From: Ciceribacter sichuanensis
Lineage (GTDB): Bacteria > Pseudomonadota > Alphaproteobacteria > Rhizobiales > Rhizobiaceae
Assembly (NCBI RefSeq): GCF_024055605.1
Contig: NZ_JAMXLX010000014.1
Coordinates: forward strand, 19,127 to 83,126
Length of the DNA: 64,000 bases
Reading direction: 5' to 3'
The position numbers were made by a program, and so were the translations under genes. This document shows positions 1 through 7,855 of this stretch, piece after piece (the first letter of the stretch is position 1; each line of letters starts with the position of its first letter). The notes under the pieces are model-generated. The model did not search any database. It was not told the origin of the DNA and was given only the letters and a program-made list of their open reading frames with translations.

Positions 1-1348
1 CGAACAGAAGCGGCGGCAGGCCGGCGAAATGAACATATTTGAAAGCCGCGTCACGGATGACCGCGAGATTGCAGAGGTTCGACGGCAGATCGAAATGCTT
101 CTCCGCGGCACCGGTTGCCACCTCACGGAAATCAAACTCGAAGAAGGCTGCGTCCCTCCAGCGGCCCGGCTGGTCACCACGCAGGAACGGCGTGAGAGAC
201 GCGCCATCCTGATGATTACGGGCAACAAGGCCGAGCCGCTCGCAGAGTGTCGGCATGATGTCGGCTGCGGCGGTAAAGGCCTCGATGTGTTTTCCTGCCG
301 ACACGGTTGCCGCAGGATCCCGGATCACCAGCGGGATATGGTAGCTGCCGTCGTGATAGCCGCCCTTGCCCAGCGCCCAATGGTCGCCCATCATCTCGCC
401 GTGGTCCGAGGTGAAGACGACGACGGTCTTCTCCCAGTCTCCACGGGCGCGCAACGCATCGAAAATGCGCCCGATCTGGGCATCGACCTCGGCGATCATG
501 CCGAAATAAATCGCCCGGATGCGGTCGAAGTCTTCTTCTCGCCATTCGCTCAACGGGCCTGTCGCGCCATGGACGAAACTCGATTTCTGCAGGCCGCCCA
601 TCGCATAGCGCGTGAACGGATGGATCGCCGTCTCTTCGGCGCGACTGTCGGCGCGGGCATAGGCCGGCCCGTCGCCGCTCGCAAACATGCTGTTGTAGGG
701 CTCGGGCACGCAGAAGGGCGGATGCGGGCGAAGGAAGGAGATATGGGCAAACCAGGGACGATCCTGCGTCTCGCGCCAGTTCAGGAAGGCTTCCGCCAGG
801 AAGGCCGTCTGGGTTTCGTCCTTGGAGTATGCGGGCGAATCGTTGCCGATGCGGCTATCACCCGGCGAAGCGGACCGGTGGACACCGCGGTCGACGGCAT
901 CGGTATGTCCTTTCGCCCGCAACCAGCCCAGCCAGTGACGCTCGTGCTCCAGCAGGATCTGACCGACGGTGAAGCCGGGAAGAACCCCTTCATAGGAGGT
1001 CAGCACCGGATCGTTGGGATCGAGCGGCCGTGGATCCGGCGAAACATCGGTATAGCCGAAGACTGTCGGGTCATAACCTGCCCGCCGGGCGGCAAGCGCG
1101 ATATTGTCGAAACGGGCATCGAGCGGCGAACCGTTGCGGCAGACCCGATGGTTCATCTGGTAAAGCCCGGTATAGAGCGAGGCCCGGGCCGGCGAACAGG
1201 GCGCAGCACCGGCATAGTGGCGGCGGAAAAGCACGCCTTCGGCCGCCAGCGCATCGATATTCGGCGTCCTGACAACAGGGTGTCCAACCGCCGACAGGCA
1301 ATCGCCTCGCCACTGGTCTGCCGTAATCAAAAGGATGTTCGGCTTCAT
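1..1348 (-). CDS. Phosphonate monoester hydrolase / sulfatase-like enzyme (3' end cut by window edge)
   Basis: This is an alkaline-phosphatase-superfamily hydrolase, read from ATG at 1348 and still open at the left edge, so about 449 residues are visible. The N-terminus has the metal-binding ADQWRGD segment. A CSPARAS motif near residues 49-55 contains the cysteine that would become formylglycine. The pattern of the rest (PDPR segment, TSDHGEMMGDH metal site, final KYVHFAGLPPL block) resembles rhizobial phosphonate monoester hydrolase (about 514 residues) more than classical arylsulfatases, so roughly 65 C-terminal residues are probably outside. The likely reaction is hydrolysis of phosphonate monoesters, phosphodiesters or sulfate esters; the sequence alone does not fix the substrate. 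It is divergent from the SDR gene at 1553. Confidence 0.8.
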   Translation of the reverse strand, partial: MKPNILLITADQWRGDCLSAVGHPVVRTPNIDALAAEGVLFRRHYAGAAPCSPARASLYTGLYQMNHRVCRNGSPLDARFDNIALAARRAGYDPTVFGYTDVSPDPRPLDPNDPVLTSYEGVLPGFTVGQILLEHERHWLGWLRAKGHTDAVDRGVHRSASPGDSRIGNDSPAYSKDETQTAFLAEAFLNWRETQDRPWFAHISFLRPHPPFCVPEPYNSMFASGDGPAYARADSRAEETAIHPFTRYAMGGLQKSSFVHGATGPLSEWREEDFDRIRAIYFGMIAEVDAQIGRIFDALRARGDWEKTVVVFTSDHGEMMGDHWALGKGGYHDGSYHIPLVIRDPAATVSAGKHIEAFTAAADIMPTLCERLGLVARNHQDGASLTPFLRGDQPGRWRDAAFFEFDFREVATGAAEKHFDLPSNLCNLAVIRDAAFKYVHFAGLPPLLF

Positions 1349-1552
1349 GAGCGGCCCTCCATATGTTCTTGCGGCGCAGTCTCAACTCGCTGTCGATTCT
1401 ATTGCGTCCGGGCCTCACATTTTCCCGTCATCCGGCAACACGCAAATGAAAAAGCATGGCGGCCTCACCTTGAGGAACCTACGCCCACTTGCCTGAGGCG
1501 GCCAGCGCCTTAAAACCGGAAGAGACAGCAATCTCGACATGAGGATACGGAC

Positions 1553-2302
1553 ATGAGCGGCACAATCCTGATCACCGGCGCAACCGCCGGCTTCGGCGCG
1601 GCAACGGCGCGGCGCTTCGTCGCCGAGGGCTGGAGGGTCATCGGCACCGGCCGGCGTCAGGCGCGGCTGGACGAACTTGCCGCCGAACTGGGCAGCGAAT
1701 TTCACGGCCTCGCCTTCGACATCACGGATGAAGACGGCATGCGCGACGCGCTGACCGGCCTGCCGGAAGCCTTTGCGGGTATCGATATCCTCGTCAACAA
1801 TGCCGGGCTTGCGCTCGGCACCGCACCCGCGCCACAGGTTCCGCTCGCCGACTGGAAGACAATGGTCAACACCAACATCACCGGCCTCCTGGCGATCACC
1901 CATCACCTGCTGCCGACCCTGATCGAGCGACGCGGCATGATCGTCAACCTCTCCTCGGTTGCGGCCCACTGGCCCTATTCCGGCGGCAATGTCTATGCGG
2001 GAACCAAAGCCTTCCTGCGCCAGTTTTCGCTCGGGCTTCGCTCCGACCTGCATGGCAAGGGCGTTCGCGTCACCTCGATCGAGCCCGGCCTCTGCGAAAG
2101 CGAATTCACACTGGTCAGAACGGGCGGAAATCAGGATGCCTATGATGCGCTCTATGGCGGCGCGCATGCGATCCAGCCCGGGGATATCGCCAACACCATC
2201 CACTGGGTCGCCTCCCAGCCCGCCCATATCAACATCAACAGCCTGGAAATCATGCCCGTCAGCCAGTCATGGGCGGGTTTTCAGGTTCACAGGGAAAAAT
2301 AA
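1553..2302 (+). CDS. SDR-family oxidoreductase (YdfG-like 3-hydroxy acid dehydrogenase)
   Basis: A 249-residue classical short-chain dehydrogenase/reductase. The Rossmann TGxxxGFG nucleotide motif is at residues 8-15, NNAG at 82-85, catalytic Ser135, Tyr148 and Lys152 (YxxxK), and an EPG segment follows. The arrangement matches NADP-dependent 3-hydroxy acid (serine/malonic semialdehyde) dehydrogenases of the YdfG group, which oxidise L-allo-threonine, serine or 3-hydroxypropionate-type substrates in the cytosol; the substrate here is inferred. A GAGGAT ribosome site sits before ATG 1553. The gene stands alone, with a long intergenic region containing an sRNA downstream. Confidence 0.85.
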   Translation: MSGTILITGATAGFGAATARRFVAEGWRVIGTGRRQARLDELAAELGSEFHGLAFDITDEDGMRDALTGLPEAFAGIDILVNNAGLALGTAPAPQVPLADWKTMVNTNITGLLAITHHLLPTLIERRGMIVNLSSVAAHWPYSGGNVYAGTKAFLRQFSLGLRSDLHGKGVRVTSIEPGLCESEFTLVRTGGNQDAYDALYGGAHAIQPGDIANTIHWVASQPAHININSLEIMPVSQSWAGFQVHREK

Positions 2303-2379
2303 CGAACGGTTTTCCGTTTGGGCTGGCTCGCAGTTCTTTCGCCGATTCATGCGTTTCGAGAGCCCGATTGACCATTTTC

Positions 2380-2416
2380 AAGTCAAAATTGCCTCCAGGT
2401 ACGGCAATTTTGACTT
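2380..2416. repeat. Perfect 14-bp inverted repeat with 9-nt loop
   Basis: Arms at 2380-2393 and 2403-2416 are exactly complementary (AAGTCAAAATTGCC and its reverse complement) around a 9-base loop. It lies 78 bp after the SDR stop and about 140 bp before the sRNA. No clean U-tract follows, so it could be a weak terminator for the SDR transcript, an mRNA-protecting hairpin, or a protein-binding palindrome. The rest of 2303-2550 shows no gene. Confidence 0.6.
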
Positions 2417-2553
2417 TCGTGGGATATGAAAACGCTTAATCGGCCCATCCAAAGCGCTCCGGTTCAGCTTTGCGACAGATAGCTATGCATTAAATGCATT
2501 GGTGCATTGCAGCAACGGGACTATTCATTCAAAGCGATATGACTATATTCAAA

Positions 2554-2672
2554 TCATCGAAGCGGCGCACTCCTCCTCCCAGCGTCGCGAGATAGGATCG
2601 GCAATACTCCTCCTCCCAATTGCCGATCAAGTTCAAGAGCCTGGCGCACCTCCTCCCGCGCCGGGCTCTTTT
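2554..2672 (+). ncRNA. nfeR1: alpha-r14 (NfeR1/suhB-type) trans-acting sRNA with three anti-SD hairpin loops
   Basis: Three consecutive hairpins each expose a CTCCTCCC-type loop. Hairpin 1 is at 2562-2588 (7-bp stem with one G-U). Hairpin 2 is at 2596-2628 (perfect 10-bp stem). Hairpin 3 is at 2635-2670 (13-bp stem), followed by T residues as an intrinsic terminator. Three identical anti-Shine-Dalgarno loops are the hallmark of the alphaproteobacterial alpha-r14 sRNA family (NfeR1 of Sinorhizobium meliloti), which pairs with ribosome sites of ABC-transporter mRNAs. A CTATAT sequence at 2543-2548 fits a rhizobial sigma-70 -10 box and suggests a 5' end near 2554; the exact start is inferred. 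The stretch contains no plausible protein gene. Confidence 0.88.
2635..2672 (+). terminator. Intrinsic terminator forming hairpin 3 of the alpha-r14 sRNA
   Basis: GC-rich 13-bp stem (2635-2647 with 2658-2670), loop carrying the third CCTCCTCCC motif, then a short T run. Terminator and third anti-SD loop coincide, as known for this sRNA family. Confidence 0.8.
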
Positions 2673-2770
2673 CATTTTGGGCGACCTTTTGATCCGCCTT
2701 CCCAACCTTCCATTTGAAAAATGATCCCGGCTGGTGGATGTTCCGACGCTTCGTCATCAGAGGAACGACC

Positions 2771-3295
2771 ATGCCCGATCAGAGATCCGTCACCATACGC
2801 GATACCCGCCGCGAGGACGTCGACCTCTTGCATTGCGGCATCCTGGCGCTCGCCCGCCATGTCGGCAGCCAGCACAAGGTGCTCAGCACACCGGCCGACC
2901 TGCTTCTTCATGGCTTCGGCGAACGGCCGGCCTTCGATGGCCTGATTGCCGAGGTCGAGGGTCGCTTCGCCGGCATGTGCCTGACATTCGCGAGCTTTTC
3001 GACGTTTCGGGGCGAGTCGGGGATCTATGTGCAGGATCTCTATGTCGAAGAGATCTTTCGCGGCATGCGGATCGGCGAACGGCTCCTGCAGGCCGCCGCA
3101 GCGCGCGGCCTCGAAAAGGGAGCCCGATACCTGCGTCTATCGGTCGATACCGGCAACAACCGCGCGCAGGCCTTTTATGAGCGTCTGGGGATCACCCATT
3201 CGCGCGACGAACAGATCCACATGATCAAGGGCGAGGACTTCTCCGACTTCGCTCGCAAGGGAAATTTGAATCGCGAAGAAAATGCCGGGTCCTGA
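2771..3295 (+). CDS. GNAT-family N-acetyltransferase
   Basis: A 174-residue GCN5-related acetyltransferase. The acetyl-CoA pyrophosphate loop is at residues 97-102 (RGMRIG), preceded by the beta-4 segment VQDLYVEE, and Asn130 with AFYERLG (134-140) forms the C-terminal cofactor-contact region. ATG 2771 was chosen over an upstream in-frame start at 2714 because AGAGGAAC lies just before it and the domain begins directly after. The acceptor substrate cannot be told. It follows the sRNA terminator by about 100 bp, so it is probably transcribed separately. Confidence 0.85.
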   Translation: MPDQRSVTIRDTRREDVDLLHCGILALARHVGSQHKVLSTPADLLLHGFGERPAFDGLIAEVEGRFAGMCLTFASFSTFRGESGIYVQDLYVEEIFRGMRIGERLLQAAAARGLEKGARYLRLSVDTGNNRAQAFYERLGITHSRDEQIHMIKGEDFSDFARKGNLNREENAGS

Positions 3296-3373
3296 ACGCC
3301 CCTTCCCGCCTGTTCGGGAAGATTTCAGCAGCTGCAGCCCTCGCAACGGCAAAGGCGAAGCCTTGGATCCGGC

Positions 3374-3396
3374 CACGTCATCCAAGTGTCATCCAG
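3374..3396 (+). promoter_or_regulatory. PHO box (PhoB site) upstream of alkaline phosphatase
   Basis: Two GTCAT repeats at 3377-3381 and 3388-3392 are exactly 11 bp apart, as in the CTGTCAT-N4-CTGTCAT PHO box, and are followed about 10 bp later by CTATAG (3402-3407), a good -10 box. In PhoB-activated promoters the PHO box replaces the -35 element. This fits phosphate-starvation induction of the phosphatase starting at 3452. Confidence 0.75.
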
Positions 3397-3451
3397 GGCG
3401 ACTATAGCAGGCCTGCCTTTTCCAATTAAACATTTTTGCGAGGAAAAACCC

Positions 3452-5206
3452 ATGCGCACGCTCTTTGCAGCCCTCGTGGCATCTACGATGCTCGCCGGTG
3501 CCGCCAATGCCGCCACCGTCTATCCGCTCGACCGCGCCACCATCCTTTCGGGTTCGCCGTTCGACTTCAAGGTCGAACTGAAGAACGTCGTGAAGCCGGA
3601 AGACGTCAAGATCACCGTGAACGGTCAGGACTACAAGTCGGTGCTCGGCGCCGAGGCGGAATTCGTGGCCGAAGAAAAGGGCAAGGAAGACAAGGTCCTC
3701 GGCTCCGCGCTGATCCTGCGTGGCGTTTCCCTGCCGGCCGGCGCCTACAAGGTGGAAGTTACAGCCGGCGACGAAACGAAGTCGGTCAACTGGGACGTCT
3801 ATGCCACCGCTGAGAAACCGGCCGCCAAGAATGTGATCTTCCTGATCGCCGACGGCCTTTCCGTCGCGCACCGCACCGCCGCCCGCATCATGTCCAAGGG
3901 CATGACCGAGGGCAAGGCTGACGGTCGCCTCGCCATGGACGACGTTCCGCCGGTCGCCTTCATCGGCACGTCCTCGACCCATTCGATCGCCACCGACAGC
4001 GCCAACACCATGTCGGCCTACATGACCGGCCACAAGTCGCGCGTCAACGCGCTCGGCGTCTATGCCGACCGTACGCCGGCCACCCAGGACGACCCTAAGG
4101 TCGAGACCGTGGCAGAAGCCCTGCGCCGCCAGACGAAGAAGTCGATCGGCATCGTCTCCACCGCCGAGATCGAGGATGCAACGCCGGCCGCCGTCGTTTC
4201 CCATACCCGCGCCCGTGGCGACAAGGCCGACATCGTCGGCATGTTCTACGGCCTGAAGCCTGAAGTCGTCCTCGGCGGCGGTTCCGCCTACTTCCTCGCC
4301 AAGGACGTACCTGGTTCCAAGCGCAAGGACGACAAGGACTACATCACGCTCTTCAAGGAAGCCGGCTATACGCTCGCAACCGACAAGACCGAGCTTTCCG
4401 CCGCCACCGGCACCAATACCGGCAAGCTTCTCGGCCTGTTCCACACCGGCAACATGGACGTGACGCTCGACCGTGAATTCCTGAAGAAGGGCACCGTCGA
4501 AAAGTTCCCGAACCAGCCGGGCCTGGTCGACATGACCAAGGCCGCACTTGGCGAGCTTTCCAAGAACCCGGACGGCTTCTTCCTGATGGTCGAAGGCGCT
4601 TCGATCGACAAGATGAGCCACCCGCTCGACTGGGACCGCGCTGTGGTCGACACCATCGAGTTCGACAAGGCCGTCGGCGTTGCCCGAGAATTCGCCGAGA
4701 AGAACCCCGATACCCTGATCATCGTCACCGGCGACCATACCCATGGCGTTTCGATCATCGGCACCGTCGATGACGAGAAGGAAGGCACGGAAATGCGCGA
4801 AAAGGTCGGCACCTATGACGACGCCGGCTTCCCGAACTACGAGGACAAGGACGGCGACGGCTATCCGGACCGCGTAGACGTTTCGCGCCGCCTGTTCCTT
4901 GCTGCCAACAACGGCCCGGATCACTACGAAACCTTCCGTCCGAAGCTTGACGGTCCGTTCGTTCCGGCCATCCAGAACGAGAACAAGGAATATGTCGCCA
5001 ACGAAGCCTACAAGGATGTTCCCGGCGCCGTCTTCGTGCAGGGCAACATTCCGAAGGACGGCGATTCGGGCGTTCACGCCGTCGACGACGTCGTGCTGCA
5101 GGCGACCGGTCCCGGTGCCGAAGGCTTCCGTGGCTACATGGAACAGAGCGACGTCTACCGCGTTCTGGCCGACGCCATGGCGCTCGGCGCAAAACAGACG
5201 CAGTAA
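3452..5206 (+). CDS. phoA: Secreted alkaline phosphatase (PhoA superfamily)
   Basis: A 584-residue periplasmic phosphomonoesterase that releases inorganic phosphate from organic esters. The signal peptide (residues 1-20) ends ANA/AT. Residues 21-120 form a separate beta-rich domain absent from E. coli PhoA. The catalytic domain begins near 126: Asp134 (IADG) is a metal ligand, Ser183 in ATDSANTM is the phosphorylated nucleophile, GDHTHG and DSGVHAVDD supply further metal ligands. A DKDGDGYPD segment near residues 467-475 looks like an EF-hand-type calcium loop. ATG 3452 was chosen because GAGGAAA precedes it and a signal peptide follows. Regulation by the PHO box is likely. Length exceeds E. 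coli PhoA (471). Confidence 0.9.
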   Translation: MRTLFAALVASTMLAGAANAATVYPLDRATILSGSPFDFKVELKNVVKPEDVKITVNGQDYKSVLGAEAEFVAEEKGKEDKVLGSALILRGVSLPAGAYKVEVTAGDETKSVNWDVYATAEKPAAKNVIFLIADGLSVAHRTAARIMSKGMTEGKADGRLAMDDVPPVAFIGTSSTHSIATDSANTMSAYMTGHKSRVNALGVYADRTPATQDDPKVETVAEALRRQTKKSIGIVSTAEIEDATPAAVVSHTRARGDKADIVGMFYGLKPEVVLGGGSAYFLAKDVPGSKRKDDKDYITLFKEAGYTLATDKTELSAATGTNTGKLLGLFHTGNMDVTLDREFLKKGTVEKFPNQPGLVDMTKAALGELSKNPDGFFLMVEGASIDKMSHPLDWDRAVVDTIEFDKAVGVAREFAEKNPDTLIIVTGDHTHGVSIIGTVDDEKEGTEMREKVGTYDDAGFPNYEDKDGDGYPDRVDVSRRLFLAANNGPDHYETFRPKLDGPFVPAIQNENKEYVANEAYKDVPGAVFVQGNIPKDGDSGVHAVDDVVLQATGPGAEGFRGYMEQSDVYRVLADAMALGAKQTQ

Positions 5207-5222
5207 TATTCCGACAATACCG

Positions 5223-5256
5223 GTCCGGGCGCAAAACGCCCGGGCCATTTCCGTTT
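5223..5256 (+). terminator. Probable terminator hairpin after alkaline phosphatase
   Basis: Stem 5223-5231 with 5237-5245 (9 pairs including one G-U, mostly G/C) and a 5-base CAAAA loop, followed by a moderately T-containing stretch. It lies 17 bp past the phosphatase stop and separates it from the next operon. Confidence 0.55.
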
Positions 5257-5298
5257 CATGCGGAAGCAGCCAGAAGGCGCAACTGCGGGAGACCTTTC

Positions 5299-5769
5299 AT
5301 GACCAAAACTTTCATATCCTCCCCTTTCGACCGCCGTCATTTCATCGGCGGCCTTCTGCTTTCCGCACTCTGCCTCAAAAGCCGGCCAAGCTTCGCTGCA
5401 ACCGCCGATCTCACCTTTGATGAACTCTATGGCAAGGTCAGCGTCCTCGGGCTCGAATTCTCGTCCAAGGTCAAGGAATTGAACGGCCAGGAGGTTGCCA
5501 TGCGCGGCTTCATGGCCCCGCCCCTGAAGGCCGAAGCGACATTCTTCGTATTGACCGAAGTGCCGATGGCGCTTTGCCCCTTCTGCTCTTCCGATGCGGA
5601 CTGGCCCGACAATATCGTGGTCGTCTATCTCGACGAGAAGCAGACCTTCGTGCAACCGAGCACCCAGATCGAAGTGACCGGCCGTCTGGAGATGGGATCC
5701 TGGACGGACCCCGAAACGGGCTTCGTTAGCCTGCTGCGCATTCGCCAAGCCTCCTACGGCACGGTCTGA
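5299..5769 (+). CDS. Tat-exported periplasmic protein with CPFC motif (DUF3299-like)
   Basis: A 156-residue exported protein. A twin-arginine signal DRRHFIGG is at residues 11-18 and is followed by a hydrophobic stretch, so it is probably folded in the cytosol before export. The mature part looks like a small all-beta (OB-like) domain with CPFC at 93-96, where a metal or disulfide could sit. It resembles uncharacterised DUF3299-type proteins; no enzymatic function is known to me. GGGAG precedes ATG 5299. It is immediately followed (4 bp) by the ATPase and permease genes, so it is likely the periplasmic partner of that transporter. Confidence 0.7.
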   Translation: MTKTFISSPFDRRHFIGGLLLSALCLKSRPSFAATADLTFDELYGKVSVLGLEFSSKVKELNGQEVAMRGFMAPPLKAEATFFVLTEVPMALCPFCSSDADWPDNIVVVYLDEKQTFVQPSTQIEVTGRLEMGSWTDPETGFVSLLRIRQASYGTV

Positions 5770-5773
5770 CACG

Positions 5774-6463
5774 ATGCTCTCTCTCAACCTCGACGGCGTC
5801 AGCGTCTCCTATCCCGGCCTCGGTGCTCCCGTGCTCGACATAAAAGCTCTTGCAATCCCGGGCGGTTCACATGTCGCCATTACCGGCGCCTCGGGATCGG
5901 GCAAGAGCACGCTGGTCAATCTCATCACCGGGCTTGAGAGAGTTCAGAACGGGCGCATCGACTGGAACGGCACCGATCTCGCAACCCTCTCCGAAGGCGG
6001 ACGCGACCGCTGGCGCGCCCAAAATGTCGGTCTCGTCATGCAGGATTTTCATCTCTTCCCCGGCCTTTCGGCCATCGACAACGTGTTGCTACCCTCGCGG
6101 CTGGCGCGGGCAGCAGGCACCGACCATGCAGCAAGAGCCGCGGAACTCATCCGCCGCGTCGGGCTTTCGCGGCCCGACCAGCCGGTGGAAACCATGTCAC
6201 GCGGGGAGATGCAGCGCGTTGCCGTCGCCCGCGCGCTGCTAAGGCAACCCGGCGTGATCGTCGCGGACGAACCGACCGCCAGCCTCGATCCCGAAAGCGG
6301 CGATGCGGTGGCCGAACTCCTGCTCGACCTCGCATCCACGGAGGGGCGCACGCTGATCGTCGTTTCCCACGATCCGCGGCTCGTCGAGCGTCTGAACCGA
6401 CGGATCGTGCTCGCCAACGGACGGATCGTCTCCGACACGGCTGAAGCAGAGGTGGACGCATGA
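5774..6463 (+). CDS. ABC transporter ATP-binding protein, LolD/MacB type
   Basis: A 229-residue ATPase. Walker A GASGSGKS is at residues 38-45, the Q-loop VMQDF near 88-92, a modified signature MSRGEMQ at 141-147, Walker B VIVADEPTASLD at 161-172 and the H-loop VVSHD. Size and motifs match LolD/MacB-type ATPases, which drive FtsX-fold permeases for mechanotransmission across the periplasm rather than small-molecule transport. The stop overlaps the permease start in an ATGA at 6460-6463, indicating translational coupling. The usual LSGGQ motif is altered (SRGEM), as in other members of this subgroup. Confidence 0.88.
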   Translation: MLSLNLDGVSVSYPGLGAPVLDIKALAIPGGSHVAITGASGSGKSTLVNLITGLERVQNGRIDWNGTDLATLSEGGRDRWRAQNVGLVMQDFHLFPGLSAIDNVLLPSRLARAAGTDHAARAAELIRRVGLSRPDQPVETMSRGEMQRVAVARALLRQPGVIVADEPTASLDPESGDAVAELLLDLASTEGRTLIVVSHDPRLVERLNRRIVLANGRIVSDTAEAEVDA

Positions 6464-7770
6464 TCCGGTTCATTCTCGCCGACCTGCGCCGTCTCTGGGC
6501 AGGCTCCGTGGTGGTTGTGCTGCTTGTTGCGCTGGCGACCGCGCTTGGCGTCACTGTCACGCTTCAGGAACGGTCCCTGCGGCTCGGCAGCGCCAGAGCC
6601 GCCGACAAGTTCGACCTCGTGGTCGGTGCGGCCGGTTCGGAGACGCAGCTGGTTCTCTCCTCCGTCTTCCTGCAGGCAGCGCCGCTGCCGCTCCTGTCAG
6701 GAGAGGTATTGCACGCGCTCTCCGAAGATCCGCGCGTCGCCTGGGCAGCACCTGTCGCATTCGGTGACAGCTTCAACGGCTATCCGCTCGTCGGCACCAC
6801 GACGACGCTGATCAGCAACACCACTCCGGGCTTCAGCGAAGGGGCGATGTTCGCCGCGGAAGGCGAGGCCGTGATCGGTGCTGCCGTCCAGCTGCGCATC
6901 GGCGACGAAGTGAAGCCGATGCACGGCAATGCCGGCGAAGGCGGGCATACCCATACGGAACTCGCCTATCACGTGGTCGGGCGGCTGAAGCCGACGAATA
7001 CGTCCTGGGATCGAGCGATCCTCGTGCCGGTGCAAGCCGTCTGGCACATCCACGGTCTCGGCAGCGAGGGCGAGGGCCACGACCACGATCATGCATCTGA
7101 AGATGTAGGCGCTCCGGCGGCGGGTGGGGCTTCAAGCGCCGAAGCTGAACATCATGACGAAGAGGATGGCGACGGGCATCATCACGGCGGGATCGACGCC
7201 GACGCGCCCCTCGTCGAAACCTTCGATGAGCATATGCCGGGCCTGTCTGCCATTCTGGTCAAACCGAAGACCATCGGAGACGCCTACAAGCTCAGGCAGG
7301 AATATCGCGCGGAAACGACGCTCGCCGTCTTCCCCGGCGAGGTCCTGACTCGTCTTTATGCAACTCTCGGCGACGCCAAGCTGGTGCTCTCTGCCGTCTC
7401 GGTCGGCGCACAGGTGCTGGTGGCTGCGGCCTTGCTGCTGGTCACGATCCTGCATGTCGGGCAGCGCCGGCGGCAGATCGGAGCGCTTCGCGCCTTCGGT
7501 GCCCCGCGCCTCGCAGTGTTTGGCATTGTCTGGTCAGAACTCTTCCTGCTGGTTCTGGCCGGTATCGGCATCGGCTACCTGATCGGATATGGAGCCGCCG
7601 TTTTCATCGCCAATCTTCTCACCGCCCAGAGCGGCGTCGTGCTGCCGGTTTCCTTCGCGCGACCCGATCTCTGGCAGGCCGGATGGATGCTCGCCTTCGG
7701 GGCTTTCCTCGCAACCCTTCCTGCATGGCTTGCCTATCGGCAATCCCCCGCATCGGCTCTCAGATCCTGA
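6460..7770 (+). CDS. FtsX-like ABC permease with histidine-rich periplasmic loop
   Basis: A 436-residue membrane protein with the MacB/LolC topology: TM1 at about 14-34, a large periplasmic domain (35-300) and three C-terminal TM segments (about 308-330, 350-375, 405-428). The periplasmic domain carries a striking His cluster: HTH at 163-165, HIH at 196-198, HDHDH at 207-211, HH at 231-232 and HHH at 240-242 within an acidic Gly-rich linker, which is unusual for LolC/E and suggests Zn, Ni or Cu binding. It is coupled to the upstream ATPase and the Tat-exported CPFC protein. Substrate is unknown; lipoprotein or metallochaperone handling in metal homeostasis is an inference. Confidence 0.85.
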   Translation: MIRFILADLRRLWAGSVVVVLLVALATALGVTVTLQERSLRLGSARAADKFDLVVGAAGSETQLVLSSVFLQAAPLPLLSGEVLHALSEDPRVAWAAPVAFGDSFNGYPLVGTTTTLISNTTPGFSEGAMFAAEGEAVIGAAVQLRIGDEVKPMHGNAGEGGHTHTELAYHVVGRLKPTNTSWDRAILVPVQAVWHIHGLGSEGEGHDHDHASEDVGAPAAGGASSAEAEHHDEEDGDGHHHGGIDADAPLVETFDEHMPGLSAILVKPKTIGDAYKLRQEYRAETTLAVFPGEVLTRLYATLGDAKLVLSAVSVGAQVLVAAALLLVTILHVGQRRRQIGALRAFGAPRLAVFGIVWSELFLLVLAGIGIGYLIGYGAAVFIANLLTAQSGVVLPVSFARPDLWQAGWMLAFGAFLATLPAWLAYRQSPASALRS

Positions 7771-7855
7771 GCCGGCATACTGTTTGCGCCATGGCTTGAG
7801 CGGTTCCGGAGACCGTTCTATATAGCTCTGAACCAAAGGCAAGGGAGCAGAAGGC

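Noticed and set aside
29..1513. Long plus-strand open frame (494 codons)
   Set aside because: Antisense of the phosphonate-ester hydrolase/sulfatase-like gene; Arg/Gly-rich with no domain pattern, and the minus strand has a complete set of family motifs.
3389..5248. 619-codon minus-strand frame
   Set aside because: Shadow of the alkaline phosphatase coding frame caused by high GC third positions; no recognisable motifs.
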